Shown here piece by piece: positions 1 to 6,148 of a DNA stretch of 6,385 bases. Source of the DNA: an uncultured Bacilli bacterium (GTDB lineage Bacteria; Bacillota_I; Bacilli_A; RF39; UBA660). Location: NCBI GenBank assembly GCA_934176955.1, contig CAKPOS010000025.1:1-6385 (forward strand). Direction: 5' to 3'. The notes beneath the pieces were generated by a model. It worked only from the letters and a program-made list of their open reading frames with translations, searched no databases and had not been told where the DNA came from. The first letter of the stretch is position 1; the number at the start of each line of letters is the position of its first letter. The position numbers and the translations under genes were made by a program.

Positions 1-6
1 ATATTC

Positions 7-13
7 TTCCTCC
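7..13 (-). promoter_or_regulatory. Ribosome binding site of a possible leftward gene beyond the left edge
   Basis: Read on the minus strand, GGAGGAA stands six bases before the window edge, in the position expected of a Shine-Dalgarno site for a start codon just outside. A TATAAT-like hexamer lies upstream of it (20-25, minus strand), but I find no matching -35 element at the usual distance. A leftward gene starting just outside the window is therefore likely but not visible. Confidence 0.35.
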
Positions 14-27
14 AATTTTATTATAAC

Positions 28-62
28 AAAAAAATGTAGACCGTTTTTTATTGTCTACATTT
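28..62 (-). terminator. Intrinsic terminator of the leftward 303-residue gene
   Basis: AAATGTAGAC (32-41) and GTCTACATTT (53-62) form a perfect 10-bp stem with an 11-nt loop. On the minus strand the stem runs directly into seven Ts (28-34). It lies about 45 bp past the stop codon of the leftward gene. On the plus strand the following T run is interrupted, so leftward termination is the main role. Confidence 0.85.
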
Positions 63-107
63 ATCTTACAAGTTCACCCAAAATTTAAGTGTAGTTTTTA
101 TTTTTCA

Positions 108-1019
108 TTATTTATTACTACCATTTGGATTCGATAACTTTCGAACCTTTGGAGTAGAATTTAAAGTTTGTTCTTCTTTAATAGAGAAAAATTGACAAAA
201 CTCATCCACAGGAACCTCTTTAAATAATTCAGAACGCCTATTAGTATCTTCGATAACATCCTGATTGGTTATTTTTTGATGAGTAGATTGTTCTAAATAA
301 ATCTTTCTAAGTGGCTTTATTGTTTCTAACAAAGTATTCTTATTAAAAAAGGAAAAAACTTTATCAGAAGTACTATATTCATCTAGTGCATCATTCACAT
401 CAGCAACAAGTAAGTCGACAATTTTTTGAGAATTTTCTTTTAATTGATTAACTCTATTAATATCAAAACTTAAATCTTTTTCTGTTTCTTGAATTTCTTC
501 TTGAGAATAATGACCACTTTCTTTCGTAAATTTTAATTGTCTTTGATATTCTTTTATCGCCATATCATAAGCCTCTATTAATTTTTTCTCAATAATATTC
601 TTATTATCTGCCACATATTTTCTAACTACAGCATCAATAGATTTACCTATCATGCTACATGCTGTTGTATCCAAAACACGCTTTAACATTTTTCCATCAA
701 TTCGATAAGGTTGATTAAGCATAGCCAATAAATTATAAGGAATTTCATCTTTAAATTCTTTTACTCTATCATCATAAAAAGAAGCCAAAGCAATTCTTTT
801 TTTCTTTTTTTCTGATAAAGGAATCGTAGGAACAAGTTCTTTGACCTTATCAACAATAATAGCATTCACATTATTATTGATAATATTTAATATTTCTAAT
901 TCATAATAATTATCAGTAATTTTTTGATAAATTAAATCTTCTGTTTTTTTAAAAGAATTATATGGACTAATAATTTCAATAAAAGAACAGAAACATATTA
1001 ACTCTCTTTCAATATCCAT
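108..1019 (-). CDS. Uncharacterised soluble protein, 303 residues
   Basis: I do not recognise this family. The product is 303 residues, hydrophilic, rich in Lys, Glu, Asp and Ile, without signal peptide or membrane segment, so it is probably cytoplasmic. Much of it looks helical. Charged stretches in the middle (about residues 145-210) could form coiled coil. The last 20 or so residues are polar and probably disordered, rich in Ser, Asn and Lys. A Cys-Phe-Cys sits near the N-terminus (residues 9-11), too isolated to call a metal site. The start is ATG at 1017-1019, because AAAGGAGA lies seven bases upstream. An in-frame TTG at 1035-1037 also exists but would place that ribosome site inside the gene. 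It is monocistronic, with its own promoter and terminator, and diverges from tgt. Base composition matches its neighbours. That it is a real gene is well supported; its function is unknown. Confidence 0.8.
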   Translation of the reverse strand: MDIERELICFCSFIEIISPYNSFKKTEDLIYQKITDNYYELEILNIINNNVNAIIVDKVKELVPTIPLSEKKKKRIALASFYDDRVKEFKDEIPYNLLAMLNQPYRIDGKMLKRVLDTTACSMIGKSIDAVVRKYVADNKNIIEKKLIEAYDMAIKEYQRQLKFTKESGHYSQEEIQETEKDLSFDINRVNQLKENSQKIVDLLVADVNDALDEYSTSDKVFSFFNKNTLLETIKPLRKIYLEQSTHQKITNQDVIEDTNRRSELFKEVPVDEFCQFFSIKEEQTLNSTPKVRKLSNPNGSNK

Positions 1020-1026
1020 TTTTAAA

Positions 1027-1034
1027 TCTCCTTT
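1027..1034 (-). promoter_or_regulatory. Ribosome binding site that fixes the start of the leftward gene
   Basis: On the minus strand AAAGGAGA ends seven bases before ATG (1017-1019). This is ideal spacing and argues against the TTG codon at 1035-1037, which lies upstream of the site itself. Confidence 0.8.
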
Positions 1035-1045
1035 CAATATTATTT

Positions 1046-1073
1046 ATTATATAATGAAAAGTAGAATTGTCAA
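1046..1073 (-). promoter_or_regulatory. Sigma-A-type promoter of the leftward gene
   Basis: On the minus strand a perfect TTGACA (-35, 1068-1073) and a perfect TATAAT (-10, 1046-1051) are separated by 16 bp. Transcription should begin near 1040, leaving a short leader of about 20 nt before the ATG at 1019. It faces away from the tgt promoter, and the two -35 boxes lie 15 bp apart. Confidence 0.8.
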
Positions 1074-1088
1074 TCAGTTTATTTTAGT

Positions 1089-1117
1089 TTTACATGTCAG
1101 TTAAAAAATGATATAAT
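1089..1117 (+). promoter_or_regulatory. Sigma-A-type promoter of tgt
   Basis: TTTACA (1089-1094) and TATAAT (1112-1117) are spaced by 17 bp. The expected transcript start is near 1124, giving a leader of only about 17 nt with an AAAGAGGG ribosome site (1128-1135) before the ATG at 1141. The leader is too short for a preQ1 riboswitch. Confidence 0.8.
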
Positions 1118-1140
1118 ACCAAGTAAGAAAGAGGGATATT

Positions 1141-2268
1141 ATGAAAGTAAAATATCAATTATTACATCAAGATGGAAAGGCTAGATATGGAACATTAGAA
1201 ACCAATTATGGAAAATTTGAAACCCCAATGTTTATGCCAGTAGGTACTCAAGCAACAGTAAAAACCCTAGATCCAAGAGAATTAAAAGAAGCCTCATCTG
1301 CAGTTATCTTAAGCAATACTTATCATTTATGGCTACGACCAGGAGAAGATATTGTAAATAAAGCAGGAGGATTACATCAATTCATGAATTATGATGGACC
1401 TATTTTAACAGACTCAGGTGGATTTCAAGTCTTTTCTCTAGCAAAACCAAAAGATATTTCTGAAGAAGGAGTGATATTTAAAAGTCATTTAAATGGCGAA
1501 AAATTATTTTTAACTCCAGAAAAATCAATTGATATCCAAAATAAATTAGATAGTGATATTGCAATGAGCTTTGATGAATGTATACCATATCCAGCAACTT
1601 ACGAATACGCTAAAAAAAGTACAGAAAGAACATTAAGATGGGCAAAAAGAGGATTAGCCGTTCATCAAAACGAAAGACAAAGCCTATTTGGAATAGTTCA
1701 AGGAGGAGAGTATCAAGATTTAAGAGAATGGAGTGCAAAAGAAACTTCAAAATTAAATTTTGATGGCTATTCTATTGGAGGAACATCTGTCGGAGAAGAC
1801 AAAAAAACAATGTATAAAATGATTGATGATGGTATTCGCTATCTACCAGAAGATAAACCAAGATATTTAATGGGAGTAGGAGATCCTATTGATATTGTAG
1901 AAGGAGTCGATCGAGGAATTGATATGTTTGATTGCGTCCTACCAACCAGATTAGCAAGACATGGTCATGCTTTTACTAGAGATGGAAAAATAAATATCAA
2001 AAATGCAAAGTACAAAGAAGACTTTACAAAGATAGAGGAAAACTGTGATTGCTATGCCTGCAAAAACTATACCAAAGCATACATCAGACACCTTATCGTA
2101 GCAAACGAAACACTAGGTCAACGCTTATTATCCATTCATAATATTCGTTTCCTAATCAGAGAAACAGAAGAAATAAGAGAAGCTATTAAAAATAATACTT
2201 ACCAAGAATACAAAGAAGAATTTATCTCCAATTATCAAAAAAATAAAAAAAGTGTCCAATCTAAATAA
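1141..2268 (+). CDS. tgt: tRNA-guanine transglycosylase (queuosine biosynthesis)
   Basis: Bacterial Tgt swaps guanine-34 of tRNAs with GUN anticodons (Asp, Asn, His, Tyr) for preQ1, a step in making queuosine. The 375-residue length is typical and the enzyme is cytoplasmic. The signature DSGGFQVFSL starts at residue 91; D91 corresponds to D102 of the Zymomonas enzyme. The SFDEC segment (143-147) carries the base-recognition Asp at 145. GIVQGG (184-189) lines the pocket. V217 in GGTSVGE marks the bacterial, preQ1-using type. The catalytic nucleophile is D264 in MFDCVLPTR. The zinc ligands C302, C304, C307 and H333 are all present, with the standard spacing. It has its own promoter and short leader and is followed 80 bp later by a separate promoter, so it is probably transcribed mostly alone. 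In many bacteria tgt sits with queA and yajC; neither is beside it here. The identification is very secure. Confidence 0.98.
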   Translation: MKVKYQLLHQDGKARYGTLETNYGKFETPMFMPVGTQATVKTLDPRELKEASSAVILSNTYHLWLRPGEDIVNKAGGLHQFMNYDGPILTDSGGFQVFSLAKPKDISEEGVIFKSHLNGEKLFLTPEKSIDIQNKLDSDIAMSFDECIPYPATYEYAKKSTERTLRWAKRGLAVHQNERQSLFGIVQGGEYQDLREWSAKETSKLNFDGYSIGGTSVGEDKKTMYKMIDDGIRYLPEDKPRYLMGVGDPIDIVEGVDRGIDMFDCVLPTRLARHGHAFTRDGKINIKNAKYKEDFTKIEENCDCYACKNYTKAYIRHLIVANETLGQRLLSIHNIRFLIRETEEIREAIKNNTYQEYKEEFISNYQKNKKSVQSK

Positions 2269-2293
2269 GTATTTTAAAACCAATCCAAAAAAA

Positions 2294-2322
2294 TTGATAT
2301 CTAAAATTTTTTATAGTATAAT
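2294..2322 (+). promoter_or_regulatory. Sigma-A-type promoter of the sensor-cyclase operon
   Basis: TTGATA (2294-2299) and a perfect TATAAT (2317-2322) are spaced by 17 bp, with an expected start near 2329, about 20 nt before the first gene. It would let the three following genes be expressed independently of tgt. The rest of the 80-bp spacer after tgt holds only a weak, purely A/T foldback (about 2287-2312), which I do not call a terminator. Confidence 0.75.
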
Positions 2323-2335
2323 TAGGTTAGAAAAT

Positions 2336-2341
2336 AGGAGG
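2336..2341 (+). promoter_or_regulatory. Ribosome binding site that selects the second ATG
   Basis: AGGAGG is one base from the ATG at 2343 but seven bases from the ATG at 2349. The spacing rules out the first ATG and supports translation from 2349. Confidence 0.8.
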
Positions 2342-2348
2342 AATGAAA

Positions 2349-2819
2349 ATGAAAAAAATAAAGGACTTAGTTTCAAGACATAAATTATTATCAGCAATTT
2401 GTTTACTTGCATTTATTGTAATCATTATGATGATGTATGTTTTCTTTAATTTATTTGTTGGAGGAAGTAACAAATATGGAGATCGCTTAAAAGGAATAGA
2501 AAACCATAAAGTAGAAAAAAAAGAACAAGAAGAAGTAGTATCTTTCTTAAAAGAAAAAAACGAAGTCAATGATGCTAGTATTAGAATTCAAGGAAAAATT
2601 ATTTATATTCAAATTGAATACACAAAAGAAACTTCCTTAGATACAGCTAAAGCAATTGCAACAGAATCATTATCTAAAATTAGTAATGATGAAAAAAAGT
2701 TTTATGACATTGGCTACTATTTAACACAAACATCAGATGATAATTCAGAAGATAAAGGATTCATTGTTACAGGCAACAAAAGCAATGAACTAGATAGCAT
2801 CAGTTGGATTAAAAGTTAG
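2349..2819 (+). CDS. Single-pass membrane-anchored protein of unknown function, 156 residues
   Basis: I do not recognise a family. A short Lys/Arg-rich N-terminus (residues 1-12) is followed by one hydrophobic segment at about residues 13-37. A soluble tail of about 120 residues follows, probably outside the membrane by the positive-inside rule. The N-terminal helix has no lipobox and no clear signal-peptidase site, so it is more likely an uncleaved anchor. The tail begins with a charged Lys/Glu stretch (residues 47-70). It continues with what looks like an alternating beta and helix fold, including an amphipathic strand around IIYIQIEYT and a helix of the type LDTAKAIATESLSKI. It is the first gene after its own promoter. 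Its TAG stop lies inside the ribosome site of the sensor-cyclase gene, so the two are probably translationally coupled, which suggests a linked role such as an accessory or partner of the sensor. That role is inference. Confidence 0.85.
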   Translation: MKKIKDLVSRHKLLSAICLLAFIVIIMMMYVFFNLFVGGSNKYGDRLKGIENHKVEKKEQEEVVSFLKEKNEVNDASIRIQGKIIYIQIEYTKETSLDTAKAIATESLSKISNDEKKFYDIGYYLTQTSDDNSEDKGFIVTGNKSNELDSISWIKS

Positions 2820-2828
2820 GTGAGAGAA

Positions 2829-4838
2829 ATGAACAAAAAAAGAAACACCATTATCACTATCATTATCATTACATGCATCTTTTTAGCAGGAGCAATCTTT
2901 TATCTTCTAACTTTTAGTAAAGATGAAAGTAGCCTTACTGTATTAGAAAAAAAATGGATATCAGACAATTTAAATAAAGTAATTGATATTGATGTTTATA
3001 ATGATATTCCTATCTTTGGCTATAATGGAGAAGGAATGATTTTTGATTTTTTAAATTATACCACAAAAGAAAATCAAATCAATTTTAATAAAATCTCTTA
3101 TTATACAAATAGTGAAATTGATTATAGTCCCATTTCTTTTCAAGTATTAAAAAACAATGAAAAGATAGAAGGACAAGATATTGTTTTATATGAGGATTAT
3201 TACGCTATCTATACCAAAGATAAGCAAGAATCCATCAATCTTAATCAACAATTACATTTAGGCTACTTAAATGAAGATGAGAAAGTATTAAAAGACTATT
3301 TCCCAAAAACAGTTGAATTAACAAACTATGAAAATATTGAAGATTTAGTAAAAGCATTTCAAGAAAATCAAATTGATCATATTGTTTTACCTTCAAATAA
3401 ATATATGGATGTTATTTTAAAAAATAAATATCAAGTAAGTTATCATCTAACCGATTTAAAATTAAATTATATCTTAAGAGCGAAAGATGAAACGATTTAT
3501 CAAATCTTAAAAAAATCTTACTTAAATTACATCAAAAATGAATATGAAACAGACTATAGCAAAAATTATTTAAAATTATATTTTGATAGTACAAATACCA
3601 GTGATCTCTTAAGAAAAAACTATAATGCTAAAACTTATAAATATGGTTATGTAGTCAATATGCCATATGAAAATAATGTTCAAAATGAATTTGTAGGAAC
3701 AATTTCCAATTACTTAAAAGACTTTAATAAAGTCGCAAGAACAGATATTGAAGTGGTAGCTTACAAAAGTATTGATGAATTAAAAAGCGCTTTAATTCGA
3801 GGAGAAGTCGATTTTGCTTTAAGTAATTTTGACTACTCAACAATTAACTTAAAATATAATTTAACCAATTCCATTGCTGATTTAAAATATGTAGTTTTAA
3901 GTAAAAAAGACTATTTCATGAATTCAGTTAAAGGACTCCAGTCTCAAAAGGTAACTACCGTAAAAGAAAGTAAACTTTATCAATTATGTAAAGAAAATAG
4001 TGTTCAAACTTTATCTTATGATAATACAGATGAACTATTAAGAAATATTGATGATAATAGTATTATTTTATTAGATAAACAAACCTATCTTTATTATAAA
4101 GATAATAAACTAAAAGACTATAAAATTAATTATGAATCTAGTTTATCAGATGGCTATCACTTTATGATGAATGCTTCTAACGAGACCTTTAATCAATTAT
4201 TTAATTATTATGTAAGTAATATTAGTTATGATCAAATAAAATACTTATATAGAACAGACATTACAATAGATAAAGATTATTCTACGATAAAGACATTTAT
4301 TTTTATTACGATTTTAGTTCTTATTTTAGTAGTATCTACCCTTATTTTTAGCAGAAAAACCATTACCAATAAAACCATTAGCAAAGATGAAGTATTAAAA
4401 TATATTGATCCAATGACCTCTTTAAAAAATAGAAATTATTTAAACTTTAATATTTATGATTGGGATGATAATGTCATTTTCCCTCAAAGTGTGATTGTCT
4501 TTGATTTAAATCAATTAAAAGAAGTAAATGATACTTTAGGAAGAGAAGCAGGAGACGAAATCATCAAAAAAGTGGCTAGTGTTTTGATTAATAATCAATT
4601 AGAAAATACAGATATTATTCGTAGCGGTGGAGATGAATTTTTAATTTATTTAGTTGGATACGATGAAAAATATGTAATGGATTATGCTAAAAAAATTACT
4701 AAACTGATGAAAAATATTCCTAATTCATTAGGTTGTGAATATGGCTATAGCATGATTTTAGATGAAGTAAAAACGGTAGATGATGCAATTAATGAAGCAA
4801 TTGCAATGATGATGAAGAACAAAGCCAAAAGAAAATAA
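2829..4838 (+). CDS. Membrane sensor diguanylate cyclase: tandem periplasmic-binding-protein-like domains plus GGDEF
   Basis: Predicted to make cyclic di-GMP from two GTP in response to an external ligand. Domain order (numbered from this ATG, 669 residues): membrane helix about 8-28; two extracellular periplasmic-binding-protein-like lobes, about 35-240 and 265-475; second helix about 489-507; cytoplasmic GGDEF domain about 522-665. The first lobe opens with SLTVLEKKWISDN, like the LT-x-EE-x-WL element before BvgS/EvgS-type Venus-flytrap domains. The second lobe is more divergent. In the cyclase, DPMTSLKNRN starts the domain, D559 in FDLNQLKEVND is the metal-binding Asp, and RSGGDEF has an intact GGDEF at 600-604, so activity is expected. 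The usual RxxD inhibitory site is absent (LENT in its place), so feedback inhibition by c-di-GMP is unlikely. I start at ATG 2829 because AGGTGAG (2818-2824) lies just upstream; an in-frame GTG at 2820 falls inside that site. The YihY-family gene follows after 14 bp. The ligand is unknown. Confidence 0.92.
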   Translation: MNKKRNTIITIIIITCIFLAGAIFYLLTFSKDESSLTVLEKKWISDNLNKVIDIDVYNDIPIFGYNGEGMIFDFLNYTTKENQINFNKISYYTNSEIDYSPISFQVLKNNEKIEGQDIVLYEDYYAIYTKDKQESINLNQQLHLGYLNEDEKVLKDYFPKTVELTNYENIEDLVKAFQENQIDHIVLPSNKYMDVILKNKYQVSYHLTDLKLNYILRAKDETIYQILKKSYLNYIKNEYETDYSKNYLKLYFDSTNTSDLLRKNYNAKTYKYGYVVNMPYENNVQNEFVGTISNYLKDFNKVARTDIEVVAYKSIDELKSALIRGEVDFALSNFDYSTINLKYNLTNSIADLKYVVLSKKDYFMNSVKGLQSQKVTTVKESKLYQLCKENSVQTLSYDNTDELLRNIDDNSIILLDKQTYLYYKDNKLKDYKINYESSLSDGYHFMMNASNETFNQLFNYYVSNISYDQIKYLYRTDITIDKDYSTIKTFIFITILVLILVVSTLIFSRKTITNKTISKDEVLKYIDPMTSLKNRNYLNFNIYDWDDNVIFPQSVIVFDLNQLKEVNDTLGREAGDEIIKKVASVLINNQLENTDIIRSGGDEFLIYLVGYDEKYVMDYAKKITKLMKNIPNSLGCEYGYSMILDEVKTVDDAINEAIAMMMKNKAKRK

Positions 4839-4852
4839 AAGGAGCAATATTC

Positions 4853-5650
4853 ATGGAAAACTTTAAACATTATGCTAAAAAAGCCTTTTCTTTATTTAAT
4901 TGTATGGAAATGAGAGTTTTACCAGGAAATGTTGCTTTCTTCTTTGTATTAGCTTTATTTCCTATTATTACCCTTTTAGTAGCAATTGCTTCTTACTTTT
5001 CTATTTCTTTAGATTCAGTTATTTCGATTATTCATGATTTACTTCCTCAAGAAGCAGGAAATATTATCATAGAAGCTATTTCAGGAAAAGGCTTTGACAG
5101 TAGTGTAGGAGCATTTAGTATAATTACCTTATTTGTAGCATCAAATGGTACATATGCAATCATTAATGCAGCAAATACCCTATACCAGGTAGAAAAAAGT
5201 GACACTTTAAAAAATAGAATAAAATCCATAATCCTATTATTCTTACTTTTATTACTGATTATATTTCTATTATTAGTCCCTATTTTTGGAGAAAAAATAC
5301 TTTCTATCTTTGCTTCCAATGATATAATTTATCATGCCAAATTAATTTATAAACTTTTGAAATGGCCAACAACATTTTTTATGATATATGCAAATTTAAA
5401 ATTATTATATACAATAGCACCTGATAAAAAAATTCCTAGTTGTAGTACAACTTATGGTTCAATATTTACAACAGTAATTTGGACAGTAGCAACAGCAATA
5501 TTTAGCTATTACTTAAAATACTTTGCCAATTATAATATGCTTTATGGCAATTTATCTAGCATCATTATTTTAATGATGTGGATTTATATTATTAGCTATG
5601 TATTTGTCATGGGAATAGCCATAAACGCTACAAATTTAAATGAAAAATGA
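4853..5650 (+). CDS. YihY/BrkB-family inner membrane protein (formerly annotated as ribonuclease BN)
   Basis: A 265-residue integral membrane protein with six hydrophobic helices, at about residues 28-50, 86-108, 125-146, 170-189, 202-222 and 234-259, which is the layout of this family. Family marks include FVLALFPIITLL in helix 1 and the loop APDKKIPSCSTTYGS leading into helix 5, equivalent to the usual P-x-PGA region. Also typical is LYGNLSSIIILMMWIYI in helix 6, which matches the family's YGSLG...W-Y pattern. Older annotations called members tRNA-processing RNase BN, but that activity belongs to another gene, and the true function of the family is unsettled. AAAAGGAG (4837-4844) gives a good ribosome site eight bases before the ATG. 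The site overlaps the stop of the cyclase gene, so the two are very likely in one operon. The TGA stop lies in a hairpin and a tRNA gene follows 28 bp later. Confidence 0.93.
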   Translation: MENFKHYAKKAFSLFNCMEMRVLPGNVAFFFVLALFPIITLLVAIASYFSISLDSVISIIHDLLPQEAGNIIIEAISGKGFDSSVGAFSIITLFVASNGTYAIINAANTLYQVEKSDTLKNRIKSIILLFLLLLLIIFLLLVPIFGEKILSIFASNDIIYHAKLIYKLLKWPTTFFMIYANLKLLYTIAPDKKIPSCSTTYGSIFTTVIWTVATAIFSYYLKYFANYNMLYGNLSSIIILMMWIYIISYVFVMGIAINATNLNEK

Positions 5651-5671
5651 TTACCTGTCTTAAGTAATCAT
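5647..5671 (+). other. Hairpin between the YihY-family gene and the tRNA gene
   Basis: ATGATTAC (5647-5654) and GTAATCAT (5664-5671) pair perfectly over 8 bp around a 9-nt loop. The stem includes the TGA stop. There is no T run after it, so it is a poor terminator. It may protect or mark the messenger 3' end where the tRNA is cut out. I find no convincing separate promoter for the tRNA. Confidence 0.5.
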
Positions 5672-5678
5672 CTATCAT

Positions 5679-5755
5679 GCCCATATAGCTCAGCTGAATA
5701 GAGTGTTTCCCTCCGAAGGAAAAGGTCATGAGTTTGAATCTCATTATGGGCACCA
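5679..5755 (+). tRNA. tRNA-Arg, anticodon CCG
   Basis: A complete 77-nt cloverleaf. The acceptor stem is GCCCATA with TATGGGC (5745-5751), discriminator A at 5752 and encoded CCA at 5753-5755. The D stem is GCTC/GAGT, with one G-U pair. The anticodon stem TTTCC/GGAAA holds the loop CTCCGAA, with anticodon CCG at 5713-5715, which reads CGG. The variable loop is AGGTC and the T stem ATGAG/CTCAT closes the loop TTTGAAT. It is probably transcribed from the upstream operon and released by RNase processing, since the only strong terminator comes after it. I found no in-frame CGG codon in the genes of this window, so this tRNA serves a rare codon here. Confidence 0.97.
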
Positions 5756-5766
5756 TTGGAAAATCT

Positions 5767-5790
5767 GTCCGAACTTTTATAGTTCAGGAC
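5767..5790 (+). other. Hairpin in the tRNA trailer
   Basis: GTCCGAAC (5767-5774) pairs with GTTC-A-GGAC (5782-5790), eight base pairs with a single bulged A and a 7-nt loop. It lies between the tRNA 3' end and the terminator and has no T run. It may take part in processing of the tRNA 3' end or stabilise the trailer; the role is a guess. Confidence 0.45.
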
Positions 5791-5800
5791 TTAAATATAG

Positions 5801-5835
5801 AAGTATCAATTTCTAAAAGAAATTGGTACTTTTTT
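5801..5835 (+). terminator. Strong intrinsic terminator after the tRNA gene
   Basis: AAGTATCAATTTCT (5801-5814) and AGAAATTGGTACTT (5818-5831) form a 14-bp stem with one T-G wobble and a 3-nt loop, followed by a run of Ts (5830-5835). It ends the tRNA transcript and probably the whole run of genes from 2329. The stem is almost symmetric, and the bases on its left side are not a T tract on the minus strand, so it works mainly rightward. Confidence 0.9.
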
Positions 5836-5864
5836 GGCGTTTAAGTTTTGAAAGGATGGATTTT

Positions 5865-6046
5865 ATGATTAGTATTACTATAAAAGAATTAGAAATATTG
5901 ATAAATCAAATTTAAATTATGTAGAACCACATAGAATAATAATTAAGGGTATTACATTTCTTGCATTTAACCATTCTAAAGCTTTTTGTTTATTTTTTTT
6001 CAAAATAAAATACATCCTTTCAGATATGTATTATATACTACAATAA
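5865..6046 (+). pseudogene. Possible remnant of a short or decayed gene
   Basis: AAAGGA (5851-5856) stands eight bases before an ATG at 5865, a convincing translation start, yet the frame stops after 16 codons (TAA 5913-5915; peptide MISITIKELEILINQI). A second frame is open from 5873 to TAA at 6044-6046. It could continue the protein after a single frameshift near 5908, reading NLNYVEPHRIIIKG and onward for 45 codons. The VEPHRIIIKG...FLAF segment faintly recalls the core of WYL-domain regulators, but this is too short to claim. Alternatives are a true 16-residue peptide or a leader. No promoter is obvious and the terminator at 5801-5835 insulates it. It is probably a decayed gene. Confidence 0.3.
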
Positions 6047-6094
6047 GTGACATTTCAATAAAATTTATAGGTGACATTTTAACGAGGGTTAACA
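6045..6094 (+). mobile_element. Possible insertion-sequence terminus (IS21-like), remnant
   Basis: Two direct copies of GTGACATTT (6047-6055 and 6071-6079) stand 24 bp apart, within 24-bp units that match at 16 of 24 positions. Read from the right on the minus strand, the segment begins TGTTAACC and then carries AAATGTCAC twice. A terminal TGT and internally repeated TGTCA blocks are what I recall of IS21-family ends. No transposase is in the window and the partner end is not seen, so at most a solo end remains. The alternative is a direct-repeat operator for the promoter starting at 6111. Confidence 0.35.
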
Positions 6095-6110
6095 AAGATT
6101 TGCTGATTAA

Positions 6111-6139
6111 TTGACAAAAATCAAAAAAAATAATATAAT
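6111..6139 (+). promoter_or_regulatory. Perfect consensus sigma-A promoter of the right-edge membrane protein gene
   Basis: TTGACA (6111-6116) and TATAAT (6134-6139) are both perfect and separated by exactly 17 bp, an A-rich spacer. Transcription should begin around G6146, leaving a leader of about 105 nt before the ATG at 6252. So strong a promoter in front of a long leader suggests control after initiation. Confidence 0.85.
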
Positions 6140-6148
6140 TACCTAGGC

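Noticed and set aside
1035..1037. TTG start for the leftward gene, six codons longer
   Set aside because: The only ribosome site lies downstream of it and is correctly placed for the ATG at 1017-1019.
1118..1140. preQ1 riboswitch before tgt
   Set aside because: The leader is only about 17 nt, too short for even the smallest preQ1 aptamer.
2287..2312. A/T foldback after tgt as a terminator
   Set aside because: The stem is purely A and T with a long loop and overlaps the -35 box of the next promoter; not enough to call.
2327..2569. 80-codon open frame on the minus strand
   Set aside because: It lies across the promoter and the 156-residue gene on the other strand, has no ribosome site and a composition that mirrors the real gene.
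2820..2822. GTG start for the sensor cyclase, three codons longer
   Set aside because: The GTG is within the AGGTGAG ribosome site that serves the ATG at 2829.
4356..4384. Imperfect 14-bp direct repeat with a 15-bp period (AAAACCATTA-C/G-CAA)
   Set aside because: It encodes the repeated KTITN/KTISK just after the second membrane helix of the cyclase; a small local duplication within a coding linker, not a separate element.
5047..5319. 90-codon open frame on the minus strand
   Set aside because: It is fully inside the YihY-family gene, whose helices and family motifs are clear; the frame is its shadow.
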